This document shows positions 1 to 8,052 of a stretch of 64,000 nt of DNA, piece after piece. The notes beneath the pieces were generated by a model. The model saw only the letters and a list, made by a program, of their open reading frames with translations, made no database searches and was not told where the DNA came from. The translations under genes were made by a program, and so were the position numbers. The stretch covers positions 106,299 to 170,298 of the forward strand of contig BOKF01000016.1 of assembly GCA_016860845.1 (NCBI GenBank), written 5' to 3'. This DNA is from Chloroflexota bacterium (lineage in GTDB: Bacteria > Chloroflexota > Anaerolineae > 4572-78 > J111). How positions within the stretch are numbered: position 1 is the first letter of the stretch; each line of letters starts with the position of its first letter.

Positions 1-1070
1 AAGCGCATGGCGGCATTGTAATCTTCGGTGATGATGGCATCGGTGTGGCTGCTGCCGTGCGTGTAGATGTGATCTATCGCCTCGTCAAGATTGTCTACCA
101 CTTTGACCGCGGCAGTGAGGGCCATAAACTCGGTGTCAAAGTCGTCGGGACCGGCGGGTTTGACCGCCGGATGGTCCTCCAAAATGGCCAGGGCGCGCGG
201 CTCGCAGCGGAGTTCGACCTGGTGCTCGGCCCAGGCATCGGCCACGCGAGGCAAAATTTGGGGGGCAACGGCCTGGTGGACCAGCAGCGTGTCCATCGCG
301 TTACAGACCGACGGGCGCTGCACTTTGGCATTGACCACAATCGGCGTCACTTTGGTCAGGTCGGCGGCCACATCCACGTACACGTGGCAAATACCAATGC
401 CGCCGGTGATCACCGGCACGGTGGCGTTATCGATGGCAAACTGATGCAGCGCCGCGCCCCCACGGGGAATAATCATATCAATTAAGCCGTTGGCCCGCAG
501 CATCTCCTTAATTAGTTCGCGGTCGGTGGATTCAATTAATTGGGCGCTTTCGAGGGGCAGGCCGGCCGCAGCACAGCCAAGACGCACGGCCTCGGCCAAA
601 GCCCTATTGGAGTGGGCTGCCTCTTTGCCGCCGCGCAAAATGGCGGCGTTGCCGCTTTTGAGGCAGAGCGCCGAAATATCAATGGTCACGTTGGGCCGGC
701 TCTCGTAAATAACGCCGATAACGCCAATGGGGATGCGGCGCTTGCTGACCTGCAAACTATTGGGCAAGCGGCGGCTCTCGAACTCTTCGCCAATCGGGTC
801 GGGCAGGTTGATGATGGATTTGACATCGTTGGCGATGCCTTCCAGACGGTTGGGGGTGAGCAGGAGGCGGTCGAGCAGCGCTTCGCTCAGACCGCTGGTC
901 CGGCCCGCATCAATATCCTTGTCGTTGGCTTCCAGGATGAGCGGCTCTTGTTCCATAATGGTTTCGGCGATAATTTTGAGAGCCTTGTTTTTGGTCGCCG
1001 TGTCCAGCGTTGCCAGCACCCGTGCCGCTTTTTTGGCCGCCTGGCCTTTGGTCAGTAGTTCATTATCCAT
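1..1070 (-). CDS. proA: Gamma-glutamyl phosphate reductase (3' end outside window)
   Basis: Second enzyme of proline synthesis: it reduces gamma-glutamyl phosphate to glutamate-5-semialdehyde with NADPH. Translating the minus strand from the ATG at 1070 gives an uninterrupted frame of about 356 residues to the window edge; the family is about 415 residues, so some 60 C-terminal residues lie outside. The segment PSVCNAMDTLLVH carries the catalytic cysteine (about residue 256). Other typical ProA pieces are VIYESRPNVT, LRGGKEAAHSN and LIDMIIPRGG. An AAGGA about 9 bases upstream supports the start. It follows the toxin gene by 18 bases, so it is probably co-transcribed with manA and the toxin-antitoxin pair. 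Long plus-strand reading frames here are shadows of this gene. Confidence 0.95.
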   Translation of the reverse strand, partial: MDNELLTKGQAAKKAARVLATLDTATKNKALKIIAETIMEQEPLILEANDKDIDAGRTSGLSEALLDRLLLTPNRLEGIANDVKSIINLPDPIGEEFESRRLPNSLQVSKRRIPIGVIGVIYESRPNVTIDISALCLKSGNAAILRGGKEAAHSNRALAEAVRLGCAAAGLPLESAQLIESTDRELIKEMLRANGLIDMIIPRGGAALHQFAIDNATVPVITGGIGICHVYVDVAADLTKVTPIVVNAKVQRPSVCNAMDTLLVHQAVAPQILPRVADAWAEHQVELRCEPRALAILEDHPAVKPAGPDDFDTEFMALTAAVKVVDNLDEAIDHIYTHGSSHTDAIITEDYNAAMR

Positions 1071-1088
1071 ACAAGATTCCTTAATCTA

Positions 1089-1445
1089 CTAATGGCCTTC
1101 GAACTCGGTCAAAATTCTTCGAATTTGTTCCGCCGAAATGTCTGTTTGGTCGAGTTTCGAGTAAATCGTCACTAAAATGATGAGGTTAGGAGTTTTGAGG
1201 AAATAAATGAGACGGTAGCCAGAACTTTTCCCCTTTTGGATATCACGATTTCTTACACGTACTTTAAACACTGAATGGTGAGTTCTAGTTACGTGGTCGC
1301 CAATAATTTTGCCGGCTTGAAGTTCTTCAATGGTGGGTTGAACATCTGATCGGATATGGCGATATCTCCTGGATAGTGCCCGTAGATTTCGTTTGAATTC
1401 TGGAGTAAATTCAACCTGAACTTGGGTTGAGTCACTCGGCATCAA
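1089..1445 (-). CDS. RelE/ParE-family toxin
   Basis: 118 residues. The size and the pattern FTPEFKRNLRALSRRYRHI near the start, then VFKVRVRNRDIQKGKSSGYR and LIYFLK, fit the RelE/HigB-like toxin family (mRNA interferases or gyrase inhibitors). The pair VRNRDIQKGKSSGYR is typical of family members paired with short antitoxins. The start at 1445 overlaps the end of the upstream antitoxin gene by 14 bases, a usual toxin-antitoxin arrangement. Which cellular target it has cannot be read from the sequence. It lies between manA and proA, and proA begins 18 bases after its stop, so toxin and proA probably share a transcript. Confidence 0.82.
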   Translation of the reverse strand: MMPSDSTQVQVEFTPEFKRNLRALSRRYRHIRSDVQPTIEELQAGKIIGDHVTRTHHSVFKVRVRNRDIQKGKSSGYRLIYFLKTPNLIILVTIYSKLDQTDISAEQIRRILTEFEGH

Positions 1446-1650
1446 TATCGCCCCACAATTTGGAGATTGGCTGGGTTTGTCCTGTTAGGGCTTCCTCCCA
1501 TCCCTGGCGAAAACTGGCTTCGGCTGGTTTCAAAGTAACACTCTCGCGAAACAGTCGAATAAGCTGTAATAAATTCGGCCAATACTCTTGAGGAGTTTCT
1601 TTAATCTCATAAATAAGTTGCTTTTCATAACCCGAAACTTGACTGGACAT
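1432..1650 (-). CDS. Putative antitoxin of the RelE-type module
   Basis: 72 residues, MSSQVSGYEKQLIYEIKETP at the N-terminus and a C-terminal part with GWEEALTGQTQPISKLWGDI. I do not recognise a DNA-binding motif. The call rests on position: it is directly upstream of, and overlaps by 14 bases, a RelE/ParE-type toxin gene, and it is short and acidic at the end. It starts 12 bases after the manA stop, with GGAGATAATT before the ATG. It probably neutralises the toxin by binding it. A small unrelated protein is possible but unlikely given the overlap. Confidence 0.72.
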   Translation of the reverse strand: MSSQVSGYEKQLIYEIKETPQEYWPNLLQLIRLFRESVTLKPAEASFRQGWEEALTGQTQPISKLWGDIDAE

Positions 1651-1662
1651 AATTATCTCCTT

Positions 1663-2685
1663 TTATCCTCTCGGCCTATCCGGCACATATGTCCGCAGAA
1701 AGACCGAGGGGACCAATGCTTCGATTTCAAATTCGCCAAGCGCAGCCGGCAGCAGGGTAAAACGAATGGCGGGTAACTCTACGGGCGCACCCGCCCAACT
1801 CACCCGGCCCAGGCCCGACATACTGCCCCAAATCTCAAACGTGCTGCCGTCACCATGCCCTTTAAATTTAGCAGACTCTCGCTTAAAAGTCACTCTTTCT
1901 ACATTAAAATAGGGGCAAGTGGTAATGATCTCGCGGCGCAGGTCTGCATTTTCTTCAATCAGTTGGGGCGAGAAATGCTGCGGCTCAACCTGGGCAAAGT
2001 TGATCACGTCAATTGCTTTGTCAAGATGCAGCGGACGGGGCTGGCCATCCGGACCCAACCGGTTCCAATCGTAAACGCGGTAGGTGGTATCGGAGTTCTG
2101 CTGGATTTCGGCGAGTATGATTCCCTCCATAATCGCGTGGACCGACCCGGCTGGAATAAAGATAGCATCGCCGGCCTGGACCGGCAGGTGATGCAAACAG
2201 GCTTCCAGGGTGCCTGCCTCCAAAGCCTGCCGGAAAGAGGCGGGAGTCACACCGGGTTTGAGGCCGTAGATCAGATAGGCGCCCGGCTCGGCGTGGAGGA
2301 TGTACCACATTTCGGTTTTGCCCAGCTCACCGTTTTCATGGCGGTTGGCATAGTCGTCGTTGGGATGGACCTGCACGGAGAGAGGCTGGTTGGCATCCAG
2401 CAGTTTGATGAGCAGGGGAAACTTGCCCCGGGCCAGCATTCCCGTTGAGCGAGCGCCCACCAAATCCAGACCGAGCATCTGCGTAATCTGCGGCAGGGTT
2501 TGTCCGGCTAAAGGGCCACTTTCGACAGCCGTGGGGGAGGAAGGGTGGCCGGAAATTTCCCAACTTTCGGCAATGATGCCGGGGGGAAGCCTCCGGCCAA
2601 ATTTGGTTTCAAGGTTGCGCCCACCCCAGATGTAATCGCGGAAGACGGGGGTGAAGGTGAGCGGATAAATAGGAGGTTTGTCCAT
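1663..2685 (-). CDS. manA: Mannose-6-phosphate isomerase, class I
   Basis: 340 residues, the length of the short (Bacillus-type) class I family; cytoplasmic and zinc-dependent. It interconverts mannose-6-phosphate and fructose-6-phosphate and so feeds GDP-mannose and glycan synthesis. Seen: PIYPLTFTPVFRDYIWGGRN at the N-terminus, the zinc-site segments QVHPNDDYA and ELGKTEMWYI, the cupin-like PAGSVHAIMEG, and EIQQNSDTTYRVYDWNR, all characteristic of the family. It is first of a minus-strand cluster followed 12 bases later by the antitoxin gene. It diverges from the cytochrome operon; the 190-base gap between them has the strong plus-strand promoter but no obvious minus-strand one. Confidence 0.93.
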   Translation of the reverse strand: MDKPPIYPLTFTPVFRDYIWGGRNLETKFGRRLPPGIIAESWEISGHPSSPTAVESGPLAGQTLPQITQMLGLDLVGARSTGMLARGKFPLLIKLLDANQPLSVQVHPNDDYANRHENGELGKTEMWYILHAEPGAYLIYGLKPGVTPASFRQALEAGTLEACLHHLPVQAGDAIFIPAGSVHAIMEGIILAEIQQNSDTTYRVYDWNRLGPDGQPRPLHLDKAIDVINFAQVEPQHFSPQLIEENADLRREIITTCPYFNVERVTFKRESAKFKGHGDGSTFEIWGSMSGLGRVSWAGAPVELPAIRFTLLPAALGEFEIEALVPSVFLRTYVPDRPRG

Positions 2686-2760
2686 AAATTGATTTTGGCT
2701 CAGGATTGTGTTTTGAGCAAATTTAAATTTTTAAGGCTAGTGCAAATTGTAACATTTCGC

Positions 2761-2789
2761 TTGCCATTTAATTTTCGGCGTGCTATAAT
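2761..2789 (+). promoter_or_regulatory. Sigma-70-type promoter of the cytochrome operon
   Basis: TTGCCA (2761-2766), a 17-base spacer, and a perfect TATAAT (2784-2789). It lies about 87 bases upstream of the Rieske gene start, with no other plus-strand gene in between. Its -35 box and spacing are the same as in the promoter at 17059. Confidence 0.75.
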
Positions 2790-2875
2790 CGCTCACCCAA
2801 GCCCAAACAAACCCAAATTAATTTCACGTACACGGTCGTAAATAACCGCATCAGCGAGGAAAGGATATTTGGCCT

Positions 2876-3919
2876 ATGCCCAAGAAAACACCTGACGAAA
2901 TTCAAGCGCAGCGAGAAGCCTGGCTGGCTCGCAAGGCGGCCAGAGCGGCTGGGCAAGATGTGCCCCTTCAAACCACATCCGCCGAACCCACTTCGACAAC
3001 AGACGAGGCTGTGGCTGAGGTATCGCCCGAAGCGGAAGCCAGCCCAGAGCCTGTCGTGGAAGTGGTTGCTCCTGAGCCTGTAGCCGCTCAAGAGGCTGCG
3101 CCCAAGCTACCCCCACAAGCGCCAGCAGCTAAACGAACGCCGGAAGAGGTCAGGGCGCAGCGCGAGGCTTTTCTGGCGGCCAAAGCAGCTAAAGCTGCCG
3201 GTATGGCTACTCCCCCACCGGCGCCCAAACCGGTCGAAGCGGCCCCGGTTCCGGCCCCTGCTCCCAAGCCCGTAGAGGCGGCCCCGCCTGCCCCGAAACC
3301 CAGGGTAACTGAAGCGGCTGCGCCCAAACCTGCTCCAGCCAAAGCCGAAGCTGTCGAAGAAAAGGTTGATCCCAATATCACCCGGCGTGAATTTCTTAAT
3401 TATGCCTGGCTGGCCTCGATTGCCCTGCTGACGGTGCAGGGGATTGGTATGGGGTTGTGGTTTGCTTTCCCCAATTTCAAAGAAGGGCAGTTTGGCGGCG
3501 CCTTCCCGATTGGCGATGCAGCCGGCGCTTTGCCGGAAGTAAATTCCGGGCCTAAAGCTTACGTGGATGGGAAATTCTGGCTGATTAATATTGACAGCGA
3601 GGTCAACGGCGAACCGCGCAAAGGTGTTCTGGCCATCTATAAAGTTTGCACACACCTGGGCTGTCTGTATGAATGGGTGCCGATGACCAATCGCTTTGAA
3701 TGTCCCTGCCACGGCTCGAAATTCCAGCTTTCGGGGGATTATATTGCCGGCCCGGCCCGGCGCAGCCTGGACCGCTTTGTGATTCAGGCGATTGCTCCTG
3801 ATGGTTCCGTTAAAGAAACCGATGTTAATGGCGGTCCGTTAGAAATAACCGGCGACGAAAGATTAGTGATTGACACGGGTCGAAGAATTTTAGGTGCGCC
3901 GGTTTTGGTTCCGGCCTAA
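2876..3919 (+). CDS. Rieske iron-sulfur protein with long Ala/Pro-rich N-terminal extension
   Basis: 347 residues; the 2Fe-2S subunit of a quinol:cytochrome c oxidoreductase. The Rieske boxes are CTHLGC (C258, H260, C263) and CPCHGS (C276, C278, H279), so both Cys and both His ligands are present. A twin-arginine motif RREFL (R170-R171) starts the single membrane segment (about 176-199), in line with Tat export of Rieske proteins. The first 165 residues are unusual: two related units (about 2-27 and 87-110, both of the form TPxExxAQREAxLAxKAA) are separated and followed by Ala/Pro/Glu-rich sequence, and this whole part should stay in the cytoplasm. The gene is first of the operon, 34 bases before cytochrome b, behind a clear promoter. 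Alternative: the extension could tether or organise the complex; no function can be assigned. Confidence 0.92.
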   Translation: MPKKTPDEIQAQREAWLARKAARAAGQDVPLQTTSAEPTSTTDEAVAEVSPEAEASPEPVVEVVAPEPVAAQEAAPKLPPQAPAAKRTPEEVRAQREAFLAAKAAKAAGMATPPPAPKPVEAAPVPAPAPKPVEAAPPAPKPRVTEAAAPKPAPAKAEAVEEKVDPNITRREFLNYAWLASIALLTVQGIGMGLWFAFPNFKEGQFGGAFPIGDAAGALPEVNSGPKAYVDGKFWLINIDSEVNGEPRKGVLAIYKVCTHLGCLYEWVPMTNRFECPCHGSKFQLSGDYIAGPARRSLDRFVIQAIAPDGSVKETDVNGGPLEITGDERLVIDTGRRILGAPVLVPA

Positions 3920-3953
3920 GTCAGGGCGAGTTAATCAAGGAGGATAAGCAGCG

Positions 3954-5567
3954 ATGGATATTCCCGGCATGGGCTTTTTGCACAACCTGACGCAAAAAGG
4001 TATTAAGCAGACAATTACCGATAAAATTGACGAAACAACGCGGGCCGTTCTGGCCGGGATTGGGGTTAAAGAAGCGCGCGCCTTGCTCAGAGGCGAACCG
4101 CCCACCGAAAAACCCAATCCCCGCTATCGAGCGCAGGTTAAATCATTTGTGCTCCATCTCCGGCCCAAATTTTACCAGGAAGGCTCAACCTGGTTTACCC
4201 ACACTTTCCGCCTGGGCTTTTTCTCAACGCTTCTGTTTATTATCGAAACCATCACCGGCCTCATTCTGATGGTGTACTACACGCCCTCGCCGACGGTCGC
4301 TTATTACGACATGCTCAACATCTTGAGCAATGTCAACTTTGGTAAATTTTTGCGCGATATGCACCGTCTGGGGGCGGAGTTGATGGTTATCGCCGTAACC
4401 CTGCATATGATCAGAGTTTACTTTACCGGGGCGTACAAGCATCCCCGCCAGTTTACCTGGCTGACCGGGGTGGTCTTGCTGCTGGTTACGCTGTTCCTGA
4501 GCTTCAGCGGCTACCTGTTGCCGTGGGATCAACTGGCCCTGTGGGCGGTGACCATTGGCACCAGTATGGCCGAAGCAGCCCCGTTGGTGGGTTACCAGGT
4601 CAACTTGATTTTGCGAGGCTCGCAAGATATTGGAGCCGGGGGATTGCTGAGGTTTTACCTGCTGCACGTCTTTTTGCTGCCTTTGCTGGCTATTGTCTTT
4701 ATCAGCATTCACTATTATAAAGTTTCACGCGAACACAGCATCTCGCTGCCGGCCGTCATCGAAGAAGGCGAAGCGCCGCCGGAGAAAATTGCTGCCGCCA
4801 AGCGGAAAATTGACCTTCTCCCCGACTTGGTCACCAGCGAAATTATGTGGGCAGCAGTTTTGGTAGCGGGCATGATTATTTATATGGCTGTGGCCTATTC
4901 AGCCGCCTTAGAACACCACGCCGACCCCTTAAAAACGCCGCTGCATACCACGGCGCCCTGGTATTTCCTCTGGCTACAGGGTATGCTTAAGCTGGGCGAT
5001 AAAACGCTGTGGGGCGTGGTTATCCCGACGATTATCTTTTTAATCCTCTTTGCCGTGCCCTACATTGACCCCGGCCCCAGCCGGTTAGCGAAAAATCGCA
5101 AGGTCGGGATTACCGTCGGGATTCTGACCATCATCTTTATCGTCGTTTTGACCTATATGGGCACGGGGCTGTGGGGTGTCGCCGCGCCGCCGCCGGTTGA
5201 ATTGGTGCAGGAGTTTGTGCCCGAAGAAGGTGTGGGTGAGGTTAGAGAGATTCCTTATGATGAACTGTTTGTGGGTACGTATAAGGCCAGTGATCCAACC
5301 ACTTATCCTTCCGGCCGATTAGGCCAGGTTATGGCCGAGATGAGAGAAGCCGTTGACCGGGAGAGCGAGAGACCGGGCGATAACTTTGACAACGGCGATA
5401 TTACGATGGCGATTGAGGATTGGCAAACCGATCTTAAAAAGCTGACCATCACCGTGTCCTGGGAAGAAGTCCCCGAAGGGGGTGGTGAGAAACAAGCCCG
5501 CACCTTCGAAAAGGTACTTTTTATGCATCGTCACTCCGGTTACGATTTACTCGAATCTAAGTTTTAA
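3954..5567 (+). CDS. Cytochrome b subunit of the bc-type complex
   Basis: 537 residues, fusing the parts that are cytochrome b6 and subunit IV in b6f complexes. Haem-b histidines are seen in two pairs with the family spacing: in DMHRLGAELMVIAVTLHMIR and in LLHVFLLPLLAIVFISIHYY. SGYLLPWDQ and about eight hydrophobic helices fit the fold. The quinol-site motif, normally PEWY or PDWY, reads APWYFLWLQG, lacking the acidic residue. After the last helix (about residue 418) comes a soluble tail of about 120 residues (including EDWQTDLKKLTITVSWEEVP) that I do not recognise. The start has AGGAGG ten bases upstream. It is 34 bases after the Rieske gene and the next gene follows within 15 bases. Confidence 0.93.
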   Translation: MDIPGMGFLHNLTQKGIKQTITDKIDETTRAVLAGIGVKEARALLRGEPPTEKPNPRYRAQVKSFVLHLRPKFYQEGSTWFTHTFRLGFFSTLLFIIETITGLILMVYYTPSPTVAYYDMLNILSNVNFGKFLRDMHRLGAELMVIAVTLHMIRVYFTGAYKHPRQFTWLTGVVLLLVTLFLSFSGYLLPWDQLALWAVTIGTSMAEAAPLVGYQVNLILRGSQDIGAGGLLRFYLLHVFLLPLLAIVFISIHYYKVSREHSISLPAVIEEGEAPPEKIAAAKRKIDLLPDLVTSEIMWAAVLVAGMIIYMAVAYSAALEHHADPLKTPLHTTAPWYFLWLQGMLKLGDKTLWGVVIPTIIFLILFAVPYIDPGPSRLAKNRKVGITVGILTIIFIVVLTYMGTGLWGVAAPPPVELVQEFVPEEGVGEVREIPYDELFVGTYKASDPTTYPSGRLGQVMAEMREAVDRESERPGDNFDNGDITMAIEDWQTDLKKLTITVSWEEVPEGGGEKQARTFEKVLFMHRHSGYDLLESKF

Positions 5568-5581
5568 GTGGATTGATAATT

Positions 5582-6328
5582 ATGATAGACTCAAGAATTT
5601 TGGTTGGATTGTTAGCGGTTCTCATCTCCATCAGCGGCATTGTTTATGTTGGGATCGGGGAAGCGGACCGGCAGGCGGAGTTTACCCAGGCTTTTGAGGG
5701 GCGTTCCATCGAAGCCGGGGCGGCGCTTTACACCCAGTATTGTACCGAGTGTCATGGTCTTAAGGGCGAGGGCGGCGTTGGCCCTACCCTTAACAGTAAA
5801 TATTTCTTTGAAAAACGTCTGACCGATATTGGGTATCAAGGAACAATGAAGTCTTTTCTCACCCTGACCGTCAGAGGGGGCCGCCCCGTGATGTCGGACC
5901 CGAACTATGGCCGCAATATGCCAACCTGGAGTGTTGACTACGGCGGCCCCCTGCGGAACGATCAAATTGACAACATCGTCACCTATGTTATGAATTGGCA
6001 AGAGGCAGCGCCTGACCTGGGCGACCCGAACGCCGAACCAACGCCTGTACCCGGCGATACCCCTGAAGAACGGGGTAAGAATCTCTTCACCGGGATGGGC
6101 TGTGTCGGCTGCCATGCCATTGACGGGCAAGGTGGAGTTGTTGGGCCGGAGCTGACGAATGTGATTAGCAAGGGTGAAGACTACGTTCACCAATCTATTG
6201 TCCAGCCCAATGCGGTGATTGCCGAAGGATTCCAGCCCAACTTGATGCCCCAGAATTTTTCCCAGCGGATGAGTGAGGAGAATATCAGCGATATTATCGC
6301 CTATCTCAAGTCCGTTTCCGGTGGTTGA
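5582..6328 (+). CDS. Membrane-anchored dihaem cytochrome c of the bc complex
   Basis: 248 residues from the ATG at 5582; an in-frame TTG at 5573 is a less likely start. One N-terminal membrane anchor (about residues 5-23) is followed by two cytochrome c domains with CTECHG and CVGCHA haem-binding motifs, and later methionines such as NMPTW and LMPQNF that can be axial ligands. It should lie outside the cytoplasmic membrane and accept electrons from the Rieske protein. It is the third gene of the Rieske-cytochrome b-cytochrome c operon and a strong terminator follows. The order and the dihaem type suggest a menaquinol-oxidising complex of the kind found in non-phototrophic bacteria; that part is inference. 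Confidence 0.9.
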   Translation: MIDSRILVGLLAVLISISGIVYVGIGEADRQAEFTQAFEGRSIEAGAALYTQYCTECHGLKGEGGVGPTLNSKYFFEKRLTDIGYQGTMKSFLTLTVRGGRPVMSDPNYGRNMPTWSVDYGGPLRNDQIDNIVTYVMNWQEAAPDLGDPNAEPTPVPGDTPEERGKNLFTGMGCVGCHAIDGQGGVVGPELTNVISKGEDYVHQSIVQPNAVIAEGFQPNLMPQNFSQRMSEENISDIIAYLKSVSGG

Positions 6329-6352
6329 TTACGTTGTGCCTTAATTTAACTC

Positions 6353-6384
6353 AAAAGGCGACTGCATGGGCAGTCGCCTTTTTG
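6353..6384 (+). terminator. Rho-independent terminator of the cytochrome operon
   Basis: The arms AAGGCGACTGC and GCAGTCGCCTT pair perfectly around a 4-base loop and run into a T tract. It begins about 25 bases after the cytochrome c stop codon. The stem could also end the converging SCP2-like gene, because A residues precede it on the other side. Confidence 0.9.
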
Positions 6385-6412
6385 TATCAAGAATCTCACG
6401 GGGGAGAGGGCT

Positions 6413-6751
6413 TCAGGCTTTGTTGCGGTCAAACATATCGGGGAACTTCATAGCCAGAGTCATATCCCCTTGCAATTTGATTTTTCCGGCCATAAATAAG
6501 CTAACCGGATTTGCTTCACCCCGCGAAAGGGCGATGTAATCAGTCGCCGTCATGGTCAGGGTTAGATTCGGGGCTGAAACCCGGCCTGGAGTCACGGCGA
6601 TGGTCCCATTGGCAATTTTGAGAACCCAATCGCCGCCGCCTTCACCAGTAAGCTCAAGTTGAATGGTGGCGTTGAGGTTGGCCGCTTTTTCCGGTAAAAA
6701 AGCCTGCGGCATCTTTTCAAAAATTTCGTTGACATCGTCGGCGACACTCAT
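6413..6751 (-). CDS. SCP2 sterol-binding-domain protein
   Basis: 112 residues, all one SCP2-like domain: the strand pattern IQLELTGEGGGDWVLKIANG, then LTMTATDYIALSRGEANPVS and FMAGKIKLQGDMTLAMKF is typical. Such stand-alone proteins bind lipids or acyl chains in a hydrophobic tunnel; the ligand is not predictable here. No signal peptide, so it is cytoplasmic. AAGGAG about ten bases upstream supports the start. It is a single minus-strand gene, convergent with the cytochrome operon and divergent from the cupin gene. Confidence 0.88.
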   Translation of the reverse strand: MSVADDVNEIFEKMPQAFLPEKAANLNATIQLELTGEGGGDWVLKIANGTIAVTPGRVSAPNLTLTMTATDYIALSRGEANPVSLFMAGKIKLQGDMTLAMKFPDMFDRNKA

Positions 6752-6931
6752 CTGGATAGGCTCCTTGTCAGGCTGGGTTTAGAATAAATAACTTCCCTGA
6801 GTATAGCCGACCCCTGCCTTCCTGTCAACGAAAAATGGAGCTATGTTGTAGTTATCTGGTTGACGATCTGCGGTCAAGACAGTAGAATATGGCCCAGCAA
6901 AATTTATAATGTAACTTGTTCGGAGAAGCTT

Positions 6932-7243
6932 ATGGAACTGAAAGTAACCCCCTGGTCTGACCAGAACCCGCCTACAGAAGAGGAACTGCGCGATATTTTG
7001 ACCAAGCAAGAGCTTAAAGTGTACCAATGGTCAAACCGGCCGGAAGATGTCTATATGGGACACACCCACGGCTATCATAAAATCATCTATGTGGTGGAGG
7101 GCAGTATTAAATTTGATTGTCCAACCCACCACAAAACTTTTAACCTGAATCCCGGCGACCGGCTGGAACTGCCCGCCGGTATCCGGCACAGCGCCGTGGT
7201 CGGGCCGCAGGGTGTTACCTGCCTGGAAGCCCACGTTTACTAA
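6932..7243 (+). CDS. Cupin-domain protein
   Basis: 103 residues from the ATG at 6932, which has GGAG just upstream; a longer frame from 6860 has no support. It is a single small cupin barrel: GHTHGYHKIIYVVEG (first metal-binding motif with two His and the Glu further on) and PGDRLELPAGIRHSAVVG (second motif with His). Residues fit a metal-binding cupin, but the substrate cannot be told; such proteins are often of unknown role. radC begins 27 bases downstream and may be co-transcribed. Confidence 0.82.
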   Translation: MELKVTPWSDQNPPTEEELRDILTKQELKVYQWSNRPEDVYMGHTHGYHKIIYVVEGSIKFDCPTHHKTFNLNPGDRLELPAGIRHSAVVGPQGVTCLEAHVY

Positions 7244-7270
7244 TCAGCCTATTTGCTAAAAGGGCCGCCC

Positions 7271-7987
7271 ATGTCTACCGAGTCATCCGCCAACTACCAT
7301 CCAACCATCCACGATTTTCCTTTGGGCGAGCGTCCGCGTGAGCGGCTGCAATATTACGGCCCCACGGCGCTCTCTAACGCCGAGTTATTGGCCATCCTGT
7401 TGCGGGTTGGCACGCCCGGCGAAAATGTGGTCGCCCTGAGTACCCGTCTTTTGACCCAGTTTGGTGGTCTGGGCGGGTTAGCCAGAGCTTCATTTGGCGA
7501 ACTGGCTACCATTAGAGGTCTTGGGATAGCCAAAACGGCCCAACTCAAGGCGGCCATCGAACTGGGCCGCCGCTTGCTGGTCACTTCTCCTGATGCCCGC
7601 CCCCAAATCACCTCGCCCCTCGATGCGGCTAACTTGCTGATGTTAGAGATGGGCAGCCTGGAACAAGAGCATTTACGCACCCTGCTGCTCGATACCAAAA
7701 ACAGGGTTTTGGCCAGCCCAACCGTTTATGTGGGCAATGTCAACGCCTCCATTATCCGGGTCTCGGAAGTATTTCGCGAAGCAGTTCGAGAAAATGCCAC
7801 GGCTATCATCGTGGCCCACAACCACCCCTCCGGCGATCCTACTCCCTCTCCCGAGGATGTGCAAGTGACTCGCTCCATCGTCGAGGCCGGCTCGCTCCTG
7901 GGCATTGACGTGCTGGATCATCTGGTTATCGGCCACCAATGCTTTGTCAGTTTAAAAGAGCGGGGTCTGGGCTTTGATAGATTTTAA
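7271..7987 (+). CDS. radC: RadC/UPF0758 family protein
   Basis: 238 residues from the ATG at 7271 (AAGGG upstream); a TTG at 7253 is an alternative. An N-terminal helix-hairpin-helix region ([21 protein letters not shown]) is followed by the JAB1/MPN (JAMM) metalloprotease-like domain with the signature [18 protein letters not shown], where His, His, Ser and Asp would bind zinc. Length and motifs are normal for the family. The old name DNA repair protein rests on a disproved mapping, and its true function is not known. It is followed by a promoter and then the oxoamine synthase gene. Confidence 0.93.
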   Translation: MSTESSANYHPTIHDFPLGERPRERLQYYGPTALSNAELLAILLRVGTPGENVVALSTRLLTQFGGLGGLARASFGELATIRGLGIAKTAQLKAAIELGRRLLVTSPDARPQITSPLDAANLLMLEMGSLEQEHLRTLLLDTKNRVLASPTVYVGNVNASIIRVSEVFREAVRENATAIIVAHNHPSGDPTPSPEDVQVTRSIVEAGSLLGIDVLDHLVIGHQCFVSLKERGLGFDRF

Positions 7988-8001
7988 CTAAGTGTTATAC
8001 T
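7974..8001 (+). promoter_or_regulatory. Probable promoter of the oxoamine synthase/lipid kinase operon
   Basis: TTGATA (7974-7979), 16-base spacer, TATACT (7996-8001). It overlaps the end of radC and lies about 50 bases before the next start codon. Confidence 0.55.
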
Positions 8002-8052
8002 TTTGCCGCCGTTCCAGTTACAAAATTACTTCACGGCAGCGAAAGGAGTGCT

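Noticed and set aside
45..1058. Two plus-strand frames at the left edge
   Set aside because: The minus strand encodes ProA with its catalytic Cys across the whole region.
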